Shown here: one piece after another, positions 12,352 to 24,943 of the stretch
How the letters are laid out: each line of letters begins with the position of its first letter
Numbering within the stretch: position 1 is the stretch's first letter
NCBI GenBank assembly: GCA_032878915.1
Contig: JAVQMG010000087.1
Coordinates: forward strand, 6,742,001-6,806,000
DNA length: 64,000 nucleotides
Source of the DNA: Castanopsis chinensis
Lineage: Eukaryota > Streptophyta > Magnoliopsida > Fagales > Fagaceae
Reading direction: 5' to 3'
Position numbers and translations under genes: made by a program
Notes under the pieces: generated by a model
Database searches by the model: none
The model's input: only the letters and a program-made list of their open reading frames with translations
What the model was told of the DNA's origin: nothing

Positions 12352-12378
12352 GCTCTCTCTCTCTCTCTCTCTCTCTCC
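12352..12378. repeat. (CT)n microsatellite
   Basis: CT dinucleotide run in the putative first intron. Confidence 0.9.
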
Positions 12379-13173
12379 AGCTCTTATCTTTTGACAATAT
12401 ATATTGGCTTTTCAGATTTTGTCTTTTTGATTGGCTCTTGTCTCTTCAATGGGGGTAGATGGGGCCGTGGCATTGAATATTTGAATTGGGGTAGCAAAGT
12501 CGCACTGACCAAGACATTATAAAAAGACAAAAAAAATTAAACTATGTGGGGCAGTGGGTTTAGCCGTGTTTTTGGTTGTCGTTGTTGTCGACAACATATG
12601 AATTTCTTAGTAAGGGACCACTTTGGAAAAAATTCCTGGAGGCATCTTCAATTTGTTTTCTACCTATCACAATCAAACAATAAATTGAGGCACTTTAATC
12701 AAATGTTGTATTAGCCATAAGAGTTTAAAAACATTTTGTTTGCTTTTAACTCCAAAATGTTACGATGGGTTTACAAATTAACAATAACTTGTCGGTTAGG
12801 ATTTGTTGTTGAGTAATTTTGAAAGTGTTTTCGATATATCAATTTTCTTAACAATATATGTACTATACACGTAAAAACATTAAATTGAAATGAATGAGCA
12901 TAAGGATATCAAGCAAGTCACAATTGCTACACTATTACTTCTCTTCTTCATCCTACCTCTTCTTCTCTTGGGGTCCACTCACTGCATCTACTTGTTTGTA
13001 TACTAATCCAATAAGTTCACTCTTAACATGCCATTGATTTTATTTTTCTAGGCTAAATAAAATAGTTTATTAAACACAACAATTAAAATAAGATGAAAAT
13101 TTATTGATATGATTTTTTTTTTTTTGAGAATCATATGATATTCTTTATATATATATTATAAGGAGAAATAAAT

Positions 13174-13440
13174 ATGGATAGAAAGAAAGATCAATTTTGG
13201 AAACATTTTGAGAAATTAGATTGTTGTTTAAATGTTTTCAAATTAGGTTGTTGTTTAAAATATAAGTTTTGTGAACATAACTTTGATGGAGGTGTTTCAA
13301 GGATTAAATCACATCTGGCTAAAGTTATTGATCATGATATTGTTATTTGTAAAAACGCTACTAAAATTGTTCAAGAAGAAGCTTATCTTTCCCTCAAGAA
13401 AAAGAAAAAAGAAAAAAGAAGAAGCTTATCTAGCCTTTAA
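13174..13440 (+). pseudogene. BED-type zinc-finger exon upstream of a CNL
   Basis: Starts MDRKKDQFWKHFEKLD, the usual N-terminal 'FWKHFEKL' of plant BED fingers, and continues FCEHNFDGGVSRIKSHLAKV, the conserved core of BED domains found in hAT transposases and in BED-NLR immune receptors. The finger is damaged. The first Cys of the Cys-x2-Cys pair is Tyr here (residues KYKFC instead of KCKFC), and a short segment around 'LDCCLNVFKLGCCLK' is internally duplicated. The 3' end is A-rich with a duplicated 'GAAGAAGCTTATCT' and a stop at 13438. It lies about 740 bp upstream of the coiled-coil exon at 14181 on the same strand. A second BED tail is found 128 bp upstream of the other CNL copy (28422-28571), so I read it as the first coding exon of a BED-CNL gene. 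An unrelated hAT relic is the alternative. Confidence 0.65.
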
Positions 13441-14057
13441 AATTTAGATGGCGCACAATAAGTTAAGGTGATTTTGATTTAATTATATTTATAGTATATG
13501 TATGTGCCATAGGGTATAGAGAGAAAAAGAAATAAAATAATTATATAATATTTTTTAAAAATTAGAAAAAGCTTTTTTTTTTTTTCATAAAAATGCCTAT
13601 TTTTATAATTCTATAGATCCATATCTTTTAAATTATTTTTGATTATTCTATTGATCCAATTTTATTATCAATTTTCGTATCCTAATATTATAGTCTTTAT
13701 CTATTTATTGTAAGGCAAAAGAAATATGGTTCGTATCCCAATGTACTCGGCTTGGCATTTTTTCTATTATTAATAATATTCTTACGTTATTTATCAAAAA
13801 AAAAATTATAATTTCTGTAAAACCATTTTTTTTTACTATTATTTTTTTACAATTTAATAGTTACAAGAGATTTGAACATTGGATGTCTCAATTAGAAACA
13901 TAGTAGATGTCAACCAGTGGATCAACAAGATTCTTGGCACTAAGTCTCTAACATCTAATTAATCTGTGAAAAATTTAGAAGGGAAGTTTTGTCATAATAG
14001 TTTTTATCTAGCTCCACTTATATACTTTTATATCTAGACCTACCTATATGGTTGTTT

Positions 14058-14081
14058 ATTTCCCCTCCCCCCCCCCCCCCC
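14058..14081. repeat. poly-C tract
   Basis: Cytosine run in the putative BED-to-CC intron; assembly length is probably uncertain here. Confidence 0.85.
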
Positions 14082-14180
14082 TTTCCTCTTTTTGGAGTCA
14101 TATGATTGTTTATTTATAATATAATTGCACTCTACAATGTACTGTCTACAAATCTTTCTATTATATTTTCTCTTATGCAG

Positions 14181-15000
14181 AGTAAGGAAGAATACAGAGC
14201 TGAAATTATGCTAAATGTTGTTGTGGAGGGACTTTTAGCCAAGTTGAGATCAAATGTTATAGAGCACCATATTAGTTTAGAGCGGGGTTTCAAGGAGGGG
14301 CTAATAGACCTTATCTTGTTAACCCAGATTCAACTCGTGTTAAATGATGTTGAGAAAAGACAAGTAAGTGATGAGTTTTTGAGGAGCTGGTCAGCAAAGC
14401 TTAGAGATGTAGCTTATGACATTGATGATGTGCTGGATGAGTTTGGCTATAAGATTCTTCAGCAGAAGGTACTAAGCTCCTATTTACTCTCCAATCGCAT
14501 TGTATCCCCCCCTCAATATGACAAAATATTAAGACCATCAATGAATCATTAAATATACTTAAAGATGACATTGCTAGTTGTGATCTTCGAGCGGAGTTTG
14601 TGAATTCGATCCCTGAGATTAGCTTTAACATGGAGATAGACTCCTTCCTTGATGATTCAAAAGTTAATCAAAATGTTGGAAATAACATTGTTGAAGCAAC
14701 CTATTTTGATAGTGTGACTGAAACCATGGAGACTCTTCCCCAATATGAATTAACAGAATATGATTATTGGTCCATATTCAAGAAAAGAGCATTGCAAATG
14801 AAAGACCTTTAACTCTAGATTTGGAGAAAATTGGAAAGGAGATTGTTAAAAAATGTAAAAGGGTTCCATGGGCTGCAAGATTTTTAGGGGGAATAATTTA
14901 CTTTATACATGATAAAGGTGAATGGCTATTGATTCAAAATAATAAAAATTGGGATTTACTGAACAATGATAATAATAGACCAAAAATATTATTCAATTAG
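14181..15000 (+). pseudogene. CNL pseudogene 1 (coiled coil plus ARC remnant, P-loop region deleted)
   Basis: After acceptor TTATGCAG the frame opens with SKEEYRAEIMLNV and runs through an Rx-type N-terminal coiled coil (LLAKL, FKEGLIDL, VLNDVEKRQVSDEFLRSW, then KLRDVAYDIDDVLDEFGYK), the signalling domain of CNL immune receptors. A frameshift near 14525 moves to DKIKTINESLNILK. The linker (DSFLDDSKV) then jumps to ARC sequence (ETLPQYELTEYDYWSIFKK), so P-loop, RNBS-A and kinase-2 motifs (about 100-150 residues) are missing. A second frameshift near 14795 leads to LDLEKIGKEIVKKCKRVPW and AARFLGG, where the GLPLA-type motif has become RVPWAA. The frame stops at 15000 before the winged helix. 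It cannot bind nucleotide as it stands. The extension N-terminal of the usual MAE start fits fusion to the upstream BED exon. Confidence 0.85.
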
Positions 15001-15460
15001 TTAAATATGTTGCCTTGATTTGCAGGCACTGGGGACAGCAATTCTATTGTCTTCAGCTGGATGAAAAATTAAATATTATGATGTTTTATTCCCCTCCCAA
15101 GCCAACAGATGTTTTAGTTGGTAAGTTTTCTCAATTTTCTAATATTTTCTAGTATATAAAATATTGATTCAATCCAATAAGTGTATTATTCATTTCAATT
15201 GTCCCTACATTCCTCCCTTTGTTCCAACAACATTTTCTAACCTATTACTTAGCAATAGAAAAAAAAATTGATAATCTGTTATATTTTTAGGAAATTATTT
15301 GTTGGTAGTAGCTTCTCAGTCAACTGAGGAAAGCCTTCTAGGAAATTATTTATAGATGATTTGTGTTAGTAGTAGCTTTTCAGTCAACTGAGGAAAGCCT
15401 TTGTGAAATCTTTTGCTCATTTTCCAACATTTGAGACCATTTCATTATAATGTACTACCC
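15001..15460. repeat. NLR 3'-exon unit, copy paired with 35390-35880
   Basis: Begins with an intron end and acceptor (TTGATTTGCAG|GCACTGGGGACA) and a short 'TTGTCTTCAGCTGGATGAAAA' exon-like stretch, then non-coding sequence. It matches 35390-35880 along its length. Both copies carry an internal tandem duplication (units starting 'CAGTCAACTGAGGAAAGCCT', about 68 bp apart), so that duplication predates the segmental one. It presumably is the untranslated 3' end of the NLR. Confidence 0.65.
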
Positions 15461-15469
15461 TAAACCATT

Positions 15470-16333
15470 TGGCATGCCATCACCAACCTCATTTTTTTCA
15501 CTGTTTTTGCTATTTTAAATTAATAATGTGTTGCCACTACTTTTTTATGAATCTAATTATGTCATTTGTTCTTTATATAACCATTCAATCATTGCCAATC
15601 AATATTGCATACATTAAGCTTATCCATTTTGAAAATTTAAAAATCCAACTAAGTAAATGGAGAGATTTAGATTTCAGGATCATGTAAGAGTTCCTTACGC
15701 ATAAAAAGTGTAGGATTTTTTCAAGTTAAGGGGGGAAATGATTAATCTTTTTCTTGATTGTGGTGTGATATTTGCTTTTGAAATTTTTTCTGCTTACTGT
15801 TTTTCCCATTTTCATATTTCGAATGTTTTAGTGGATTGTTTGGACTAGTGATTTACCTTAGTAGAATGAATTCGCGAAATCATTTGGATATTAATACCTG
15901 GAAACTTGCATCTAAGATGATGAACTCCTGAGTCTTTTATGCTTGTTGGGTATGTGAGCTGCTGCATTGTTTTCATATGAGATGGTTATTCAGAATCATT
16001 ATTGCATAGTATACCACTTTGTTTATTGTTGTTAAAATTCTGTTCAGCAGTTAAAATTACTTTATCTGTTACTGATGGCCCTAATCTTCTGCTCTTGATG
16101 AAGACTGACGATTTTCTTCAAAAATTCATACCGTACTTATGATTGCAGAAAGCTGATCCATCTGCTCCCACACATTGCCTCACCCATTTTGGAGGTCCAA
16201 GAGTGTCCATTACCAATAGATAGCTGGATCGTTCAACTGCTAGCAACTGAATTTTATTTGATGTCATAGAAAGCCAATAGTATGTCCGTGTAAAACAGAC
16301 TTCCTACTTTTTCTGTTCTCCAAATCTTACTTT

Positions 16334-16373
<40 letters not shown>

Positions 16374-17200
16374 CATCAAATACCAATTCTTCAACTTATT
16401 CACAAAATTTGGGCATGATATGTTTGTAGGGTTATTTGTTACTTGTTTCTTTTAATTGGGAGAATTTTGAAGTACTTCAACTAATGCACCAATAAGTTCA
16501 AGTACTAAACTCTCTTGCTTGTGAAGGCTTATCCCTCCTTCCACTGACATAACATAATGTTTGAGAATTGTATTGTTTTCCATATTTAATTCCAATGCTT
16601 GCTTAAATGTGCTGGAAAAAGTTATAATATTCAAATGATTGATCCTTTAAATTTGAAAATATTATATTATTCTAGGATGTCAACTAATAATCAATTTTGT
16701 TTTTTTTTTCTTTTTTTTGGGGGGGGGGGGGGGGGGCAACTTATCCTATAATTCCTCAATTTACTAGAAATCTAACTTTTTAGTTGCATTTTAAAATCCT
16801 GGCATTATATTTATATTTGTTAGCTCATTCTTAGAAGTTAACAAAACTTAAGCTAAAATGAAATTGAAAATTAGGAATCACTAACTACCAAAAACTTAAT
16901 TTGTCAGCCTAAATGCACCCTTTTATCAATAACCACTATTACTTGCTCTTCTTGACCAATCCCAAGACAGGGGAACAAAGAATATGATATTGCTGAAAAT
17001 AAAATACTAATAAAAACTTCCAAAACCTGCACAATTATAAGGTGATTTTGTAATTTTGGTTATCAAAAAAAAAAATAAAAAAGGTGAGCTTGTAATTAGT
17101 TTAGACATCGTTGCATCTTTTCTATCTTGATATTCTTATATATGTATCTTTAAGTGTTGATGTCGTTGCATCATTGGACAATATATCAAAATTTCTAATC
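15470..17200. other. intergenic, microsatellites only
   Basis: AT-rich with no supported gene. Contains a (TA)n run at 16336-16370 and a poly-G run at 16719-16736. Confidence 0.6.
16336..16370. repeat. (TA)n microsatellite
   Basis: Uninterrupted AT dinucleotide run. Confidence 0.95.
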
Positions 17201-17331
17201 CACAGGTCACGCTTGGCAATTCTTAAGGTATAAGAGCTAGCCATTTCTAGTTTCTGAATCAGAGGAATTTGGTGGAATGCCTCACCTTATTAGAAGAACT
17301 TATTTGTCATTGCCCCTAATTAAAGGAAAAA

Positions 17332-17418
17332 TGTGCAAAGGGGAGCAGTGCAAAGTGGTCCATGATTTGCCGTAATCCAAATTTCTGCATCAATGAATGC
17401 ATTAAACAAGCAGTTTGA
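17332..17418 (+). pseudogene. CNL C-terminal tail fragment
   Basis: Reads CAKGSSAKWSMICRNPN, then a tail (NECIKQAV) to TGA, corresponding to the terminal LRR signature of RGA-type CNLs. The upstream frame (LEEL..CHCP) is broken by stops and shifts. The tail matches that at 3222-3332, so the two derive from one ancestral gene. A copy of the 'GCAG-ACTAGGGA' 3'-exon unit follows near 17625. Confidence 0.65.
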
Positions 17419-17599
17419 AGATCATATACATTGTTAAGACAAATGTCCAGTAAGTTTTCTCCTAGCTCATCCTCTATTCTTCTCTTATAGTTTACTTTAT
17501 AGTTTATATCAACCTAGGAATACTTTCGTAATTGCTCCCTTTTTTCTCTCTCTCTTCAATTTCCCTAAATCATTTTGTTTTTGGTTATTTTCTATTTAA

Positions 17600-17725
17600 T
17601 GAGTTCAATATGTTGCCTTAATGTGCAGATACTAGGGATGGCATATCTATTGTGTTCAGCCAGAGAAAAATTAATTACATTATGGATTTTTAATATACTC
17701 CCAAGCTAGAGGAAGTTAATAAGAA
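17600..17725. repeat. conserved NLR 3'-exon unit (copy 3 of 5)
   Basis: 'ATGTGCAGATACTAGGGATG' followed by 'TGTGTTCAGCCAGAG'; the same order is found near 3120, 15020, 23009 and 35425. Confidence 0.6.
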
Positions 17726-17939
17726 TTAGTAAGTTTACTCAGATCTTCTCCTCTCATCTAATATATGAATTATATATTCAATCCAATAACTATGTCATTC
17801 GTGGTAATTATCCTCTCTTCCCTTTCACTTCTCCGGTTTTCCTACAAATCCTTTGAGCCTATTACTTATTATATTTACCACCTAGATATTCTGATAGATG
17901 TAGTTTTCAAGTGTAGATGTCATTGTATCAATATTTGTA

Positions 17940-20438
17940 ACCCACAGGTAGCACTTGACAATTTGACATATAAGAGCCAAGAGTAATTTCTGAAGTATCA
18001 GAGAATTTTTTCAAATCCCAAGGATACCTCACATACCACCATTCTGGAGCCTAACCTTCTTTTGGTGATCTAAGTTGTTGGGCCAACTTTGGCACCTATA
18101 TGTCCTTTGTTGGAGGCATTAAATTTGTGATGATGTTGGAGCCTTTCTAGAGGTGTTGGGGAAACTTTTCATCTCTTCAAAAACTGAAGTTCAGTTACAA
18201 GAATTGCTACTACCTACCAACAAAGCAAGAAGTGAGATTCCTTTCCATGTAATGTTGAATGAAAGTTTGCCAGAGTGATTGAGGTAAGAGATCTTATAGC
18301 GATGTGAATCCTAAGAGTTCTATATAGCTAGATGTTTTGTTTCTTACTGTTTGCTTTGAAATGGATATGGAAGTAGTGGGAGTGGCCCATTGGTAGAATA
18401 TTGTTGATAGTCCAAGAATCACAATAGAGGGAATTCTAAATTGATTCCATTGCAATTATGTCATCAAAATTTGTGAGTTCCCTCATTTCTCGTCTACTTC
18501 TCTTTGATTTCTCTCTTCCAACAAAACCTATCAATGTTCCTTTGTTCTTCTTTTTTCTACTTCCAATTTCCCATGCTATTTGCTAAATTGGTTAGGCATA
18601 TACAATTTACAGACGTTGGTTATCCTTCATTTCTCAATTAGTGTTCATGTACTTCGGCACAAAGTGGTCCTTGAATGCCCTTGTAATGTCACAATAAATT
18701 GTTGTGTTCTCTCGCATGTCCTTTTTTTTTCTTTTCTTTTTTCTCTAACACCACTTTCTAATAAACTGCTATTTCCAAATATCTAGTTATATCATAGAGA
18801 TATCCTTCATTTTTGGTGGAAACTTCTATTTCCATGTGGTGCATCATATTTTGCTGCACAGCATATGTAGACCTTCAAATTTTTGTTTCAATCAATTCCA
18901 TTAATGTTTTGTTTTGTTTTGTATTTAAAAATTCTGGTCTACTTCTTATTATTGCATTGTCTTCAAAATAAATTTTTGACTTGTCAGTTTTCTAATAATT
19001 AAGGCTCTTTCTTTGTACATATTTCAAAAGTCATTTTATTGTACCACGTTCACCCTTAGGTGAATGTGTAACTTATGGGAAGAAATGCCGAATGTATGAC
19101 TATGGCTTTTAACATTATCATTAAGTGAACCTGGAATTTTAAAGTCCATTATATTTTGTTAATATCATAAATTATTTTTAAGTTAATTTTCAATGTTGAG
19201 AAATAATCAATTGACATTTATTTATTTAGTTTGTCCTGATTAGAATTGTGCATGAACTTAAATTCCAATTTACTGTACCCCATAATCTTGAGATTCAACT
19301 CAAATTGAACTAGACCCTGATTGCATTTTTTTCTGAGATCAAGTTATGACTTTAGATATGCCAAATTACTTGTAATTAGATTTCTTGAATATTGCACTAA
19401 AACCATGTTGATTTTGTTATCTTTAGTTTTCTCCCTCTCCCCTCAGAAATATCTAGTGGTCAGTCAACTTGAACTATATTGTACATTAGTTACATGTTTT
19501 GATCAGTATATTATACATCACACATGACAAGTTCCAGCAAAGCAATCGGTGAGGCCATGGATATTTTCGTGCTTTGGAATAGTTGCTTCTATCAAATGAC
19601 TTCAACAGCTTATTGGATCATGCAGTACACATCTATAGTTAAGTCTTTTTACTTGTTGGTTGTCCTCATAAGCATTTCACTAAAAATCTTTTGTACCTAT
19701 CTCTATTAGGACATTTAAAAATACAATATTCTATTAAGGTTTTTAATATGAGCCAAGATAATTGAAAGATAACTTAGACTACTTCGTCAATTTGAGGAGA
19801 TTAAGCTCCTGAACTTGAGGAGAAAGGATTTTTGGGATTAATTCTCTACTTATGTTCCACTCCTTTCTTCATAGTACATATATAATACTCATGAGATAAC
19901 TATCCTAACAAATTGGAACTAACTTCTATCAAATATATATTTTAAACAATATCAACCTAATCTACTACTGCTTATTTATCCTCATCTGCTGCTGCATAAT
20001 TATCTGCCATGTGGCCTTGGGACACAATAGTTTTCCATTTATTCTGGTGTTTTCTTCTTGTAAGCCTACTCTATTTTCATACCCAACAGGTGACCATTCT
20101 GATTGCACTAGATCATGCAATTGTTCGGAATCGGAGGATAGATCCCACTCACTTACATATAAGGTGATTATTCGAAAAAAATTGTCCAATTTGGTTTTGT
20201 ACCTTAGAAATTGATGTGAAAAGTTCTATAAGTTTATGATCAGTACTGATATAAGTGGTTTAAGCCACAACAGTGTTCATACATTCTGATGACTTCCATA
20301 ATGATTTAGAAAAGGCTAGATGCGATGCATGCTTCGCTATCTTTTTTCTTTTAACAGAGCAGATTAGTAGTAACTTGCCTTTGAAGTGCTTGGATGATAT
20401 CTTTTTTTGGGCAACACTAGACAGTTAATGACCAACCA
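17940..20438. repeat. NLR-flank duplication block, copy D (left of solo LTR)
   Basis: Non-coding; collinear with 5980-7130 and with 1-2030. It is interrupted at 20438 by the solo LTR and resumes at 22817. Decayed CNL terminus near 18650. No intact gene. Confidence 0.7.
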
Positions 20439-22816
20439 TGTAACACCCCATAATTTTTTTACTTATTTTAACTATTATACATAAATTAAAAAGGTGGCCT
20501 AAAATTAAATGGATTAAATTGATTGGGCCTAAGATATTAAAAGTGAGATATATACTATGGAATATGAAGCCCAAGTGAGGTCACATAAGTAAATATATGG
20601 GCCTTGTTAAGTTAAAAAAAAAATAATAATAATAATAATAATTAAACAAAGAAAACCCTAGCTTTCTTCCTCTTTAGTCACACGTGTTTGCCTTTTTGCT
20701 TCAGCCGAAAATTGAACTTGGACTTCCTTCACTGTGGTGTTGTGTCAGGTATGGTTTTTCTCATGCTCTAAATGTTAGAACTTTGAATAGTCATAGCTGG
20801 AAGTTTTTATACACCTAGACTATCTTTAGACTAATAGAAAAGGGCTTTATGATAAAGGTGGTTAATAGGTCAGAAGACTTTGAAGTTGAATCAAATGGAG
20901 TAGTGTACTTAAACGTTGTCATCAGGTTCAAAAGAAAAGGGTGGCAGCCTCCTTTGTTGACCGATCATTCTTCACTTTTTGTAATTGGCAAAAACAAGTC
21001 CTACGGTCATAAACTAAAGACTACTAGATTGATAGTCAAGGCTTCTACATGGCTTCTTATATATATATTTGATTGAATATATATACATATATATATATAT
21101 AATAATAATATATATATATATATAATAATAATATTTACTATGAAGACTTAAAGCTTTAAAAAGGGAGTCTTGGTTTCTTTAACAGACCATGATGACTATT
21201 GTTGTAGGAATTGTATATATATAGCCATATGGTCAACATAGACTTTAAATTGAACAAATAGAGTAATAGGCTTGGACTTTGTGGCTATGTTAAAGGGATA
21301 AGGGTGCTTCTGTTAATTTGTTTTCACACCTAGCCTCCATTGTTGACCAAATCAACTATCACCCTTTTTAATTTATTTTCTAAACATGTCCAGTTGCTTT
21401 AGAGAGACAATAGGCAACTTAATAAGCCTTGTACGTGACTTCCATGTTGGATTGAGAGTGTATATATATATATATATAATATTAGAGTCAATAGATATCT
21501 AGCAACATCAAGTGGGAATGCTAAGCAACTAGATGGATAAATTAAGCTAGATGTGGCTTCCAATATTAAATTGGATAGTTAAGTGAATAAATGGAGGAAT
21601 TTGGATATATCTATATTGTCTAGGATAAAACCGTTTAAGCGTGAAAATAGATTTTTTAAGTGAAAAATTGTGTATTGATGAATTTAATTTTGGTGTTGCT
21701 AGGTTCTAATTCTATTGAATTGTTGTGATTCAAAAGAGGTTGATTTCCTTTGTATTTGCAACTAAGAGGTAAGTGGCTTTTGCTAATTTTGGGGGTTTTT
21801 CCCAAACAATGTTGATTTATTTAAACTATTTTATATGAAAGGAATATGTTGTTATTCTATGTGTATGGATATTTTATAATTGCTTGGTGTGCATATTCAT
21901 TATTCATTTTATGAAAAACCTGTGGAACAACCTAAATTTATTTAAATTTGCATGTGTGAATATATCCTTGTATTTTTGAGAATTATGAATGTGATATTTT
22001 ATGTGAGCATCTTGAATATGTTTTGAAAGCCTATGGCAAGTCGTGATTAAAAAGCTCAGTAATGTGTTAGTCCTTAGCAAGGGACAATCATACTATAGCT
22101 AGTCCTTAGCAAGGGACGGTCCTAGAAAAGTGGACAGTGCACATTTAGTAGCTCCTTAGCAAGGGAGTATACTAATGAGGATCCAATAAGGAAGCTCCTT
22201 AGTAAGAGAGTGCACCTTTAGGTTCCAAAGGAACCATTCTTAAGAAAGGGGATGAAAATGAGGTTCCAGTCCTAGAAAATGGGATAGCACAACCCTGTCA
22301 ACGGGGCGTAAATGTTGACCACGAGTAAGGCCTAGGAATTGTGTTTGTGATGGTATTGATATATATACACTATGATGGCTCACTACATAAAAATTATTAT
22401 TTTCTTTTATATGAAATATTTGATGATAAAATATTGACGAGGTATGAGTAATGAATTGTTTGTAAGGATTATTTTTTTAAAGGTTGTTCCCACACCCTAA
22501 CATTAGTGAATACCACTTATTGAGTTATCTCACCCCCCTTTATTTCCCCTTACAGATACATTAGAAGGATTATTGGAGTAGAGATTCTTGGAAGTCAACA
22601 ATTACAAATTGTTTTGTGAAACGAAAGATTTTATTTTTATTTTTATGGTATTAAACTTTGTATTGGAGAATTATTTTGAGGATATTTTAATTTTTGGTGG
22701 ATTAGAGCTCTGACATTTGTGATAAATTTTTAGGTTGCTGGATTCTTTTATTTAATATTTTTATGGATTTTTCAGGCTAAATAGAATTTTATTGTTTATG
22801 ATTTTGGGGCGTTACA
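20439..22816 (+). mobile_element. solo LTR, probably Ty3/gypsy, TSD AACCA
   Basis: Starts TGTAACACCCC and ends GGGGCGTTACA, the inverted TG...CA termini typical of many plant gypsy LTRs. It is flanked by identical 5-bp target duplications AACCA (20434-20438 and 22817-22821). The length is 2378 bp. The start sequence does not recur inside and no gag/pol frame is present, so it is a single LTR left by LTR-LTR recombination. Four near-copies of TCCTTAGCAAGGGA lie at 22071, 22103, 22153 and 22196. Strand is assigned from TG-first order only; the ends are nearly palindromic, so orientation is uncertain. Confidence 0.88.
22071..22209. repeat. four-fold TCCTTAGCAAGGGA motif inside the solo LTR
   Basis: Copies at 22071-22084, 22103-22116, 22153-22166 and 22196-22209 (the last diverged: TCCTTAGTAAGAGA). 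Each is a short imperfect palindrome (TCCTT...AAGGGA), as expected of a protein-binding or hairpin element. Confidence 0.75.
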
Positions 22817-23060
22817 AACCATGCCCTGTAATGACCTCTCACTGTCTTTGGTGCCATTAATCACGGATGAAAGGAGCTTTGGACATTGAGGATTCTATTT
22901 GGATCTTCTCAAGATTTTCTCTTCTCAAGATTAATCACTGGATTTTCTCTTTCTTCCTTGCTTTGTCACATGATTATATTGTTATCATGTGTTGGAAAAT
23001 GCAATTGAGACAATGTCTATTGTTTCCAGCTGGAGGAACAATTTATTATAATTGCTAGCA
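22817..23060. repeat. NLR-flank block, copy D (right of solo LTR), with 3'-exon unit
   Basis: Continues the copy-A alignment from 2026 onward ('GACCTCTCA', 'AAAGGAGC.TTGGA.ATTGAGGA'). Near 23009 it contains 'GACAATGTCTATTGTTTCCA' and 'GCTGGAGGAACAATT', the fourth copy of the NLR 3'-exon unit. Confidence 0.6.
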
Positions 23061-24885
23061 GACGTACAAGGAGGAAGCTGGAATGGGGGCAACTTTGAGT
23101 ATGAATTTGATGAATTCAAGGCAATTGGCCCTAACTGGAGGAGCGCTATGCATAACAAAGGGCAAACCCTAAGTGTATCCAAGCTTTGTTAAAAATTCTG
23201 CTTCCTTGTTCCCTTTACAGTAGGAATGATTTAGCTGGAGACGGGATATCAAGCTTGTGAGGGGCCGCTAGTCTCTAACCATGCCAGCATAAAACTTTGT
23301 TGAAGTAACAGTATCGGTAAAGTCATGGATGTATGGATGATCCTATAATAAAATTCGTTACCTTTTCTTAATTAAAAAAAAAAAGTGCTAGTTGAGCAAC
23401 TAGGCTCTTGGTAGGTTGGTGAATTGTTTGTTTAAGGTAGAAGTGGAATTAATTTATGACTATGTGCTGATAATTTGGTTGATATAAACAAATTTGGGTG
23501 AAGAGTTGGTTGGCGAAAACCGAGAATCTCATGAGGACTAGACCAATTTGTAACTTTACTTTTCTTCCAACCTTTGGTCCATTGGTCATAATTTTTTAGA
23601 TAATCTTATATACCAATTGCACAGGCTCTTAGTCATGAAGAGGTCTACTTTACTTCTTTGATTTTATCAAATAAATTGAATTTGCAAAAAACCCGGGAAA
23701 TTCTTTTGCCACGCATTCTTGATTACTAAGGAGTTTCTTCCATCTCTATTCTCTAGTCTACGATTCCATAAATCTGAAAGATTTAGGACCACTTTTATTT
23801 CCTCTTTGGTACCTGAGATGATGAGATTATTGGCTGAAACTATAGCAGGGAGGTGCTTAACGTGGGCTTTACTAAACATTAGCCTCCTCCACTCACTATT
23901 AGTATTAAGTATTAACAATTACTCTCTATCAAAATTTTCCCGTAATGTTATGTTTTCATTTTCCCCAGATAAAGTTTGACCACGTGAATCTATTGCCACT
24001 AAATCATAGGTTTATTAGTCCTTGTTCATATATGAGTTTTCTACTGGCATCACTATTACCTCCACAAGGTCCACCAATTTGGAATATTATGTAGTTAATT
24101 TTTTGTGACAACTATTGTTTTGAATTCTTTATTTCGATCAGTTTGTAGAATGATTATATATGTGTAACTAATTAACAATAGTACTAAAAATGTGAAGGCA
24201 ATTGTTTTGAATTCTTTCATTTTCAATCTAATATCAAAATCTACCGACATTGATATGCTCAACTGCTTGCTGCTGAAATGTCATGCCATGAAAATTTGAG
24301 TGGCTAATTGATCATGATTCATGAACTTTAAATACCAGAAGATGGATGAAATATTAGTTTTGAGCTGTTACTTCCATATTAATTTCATTTTCCAACTGAA
24401 GTTAAGACCACCTGATTTACCCATAGCAGGAATCAAAATATGCATAACAAAATTAAAGTTTTCAATTATTGATTTCATTATAGTAACATCTACTTTAGTT
24501 TCTTTACCAAAAATTAGTTTGATTAAAATTTTTTCATCATGCCAGATTCTCTTTCTATGCAATCCTTAATCTTTCTCTATAGACCTGTACTTGAGTCCAG
24601 CCATGGGACAATCTCTTCAATTTCATTAATAATTGGACTAGCTTTGTTTGGTTGGGTTGAAAAGTGGGTGGATAGAAAATGAAAATGTTTTTCCTATAAA
24701 AAGAAGACAAAAGGAAAAAAGAAAGAAAGATGATTTGGTTTCAAGAGAAAATGGGAGTTTGAAGTGTCACAAGGGCCCACCAAAAGCCAATAAGATTACT
24801 TTTCTATCCATCCTCCAACTTATTTCAGCAGCTCAATTGCATTGTCCTCTTCCTCTATTCAGCATTGTGCGTTTTTTTTTTTTTT
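23061..24885. other. intergenic, no gene seen
   Basis: Short random frames only. I see no recognisable domain or paired terminal repeats. Confidence 0.5.
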
Positions 24886-24888
24886 AAA

Positions 24889-24889
<1 letters not shown>

Positions 24890-24943
<54 letters not shown>
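24890..24943. repeat. (TTA)n microsatellite
   Basis: About 18 ATT units; the hydrophobic frame across it (poly-Ile) is an artefact. Confidence 0.95.

Noticed and set aside
22071..22209. Short palindromic repeats considered as a CRISPR array
   Set aside because: Only four copies, irregular spacing, inside a solo LTR of a plant genome.
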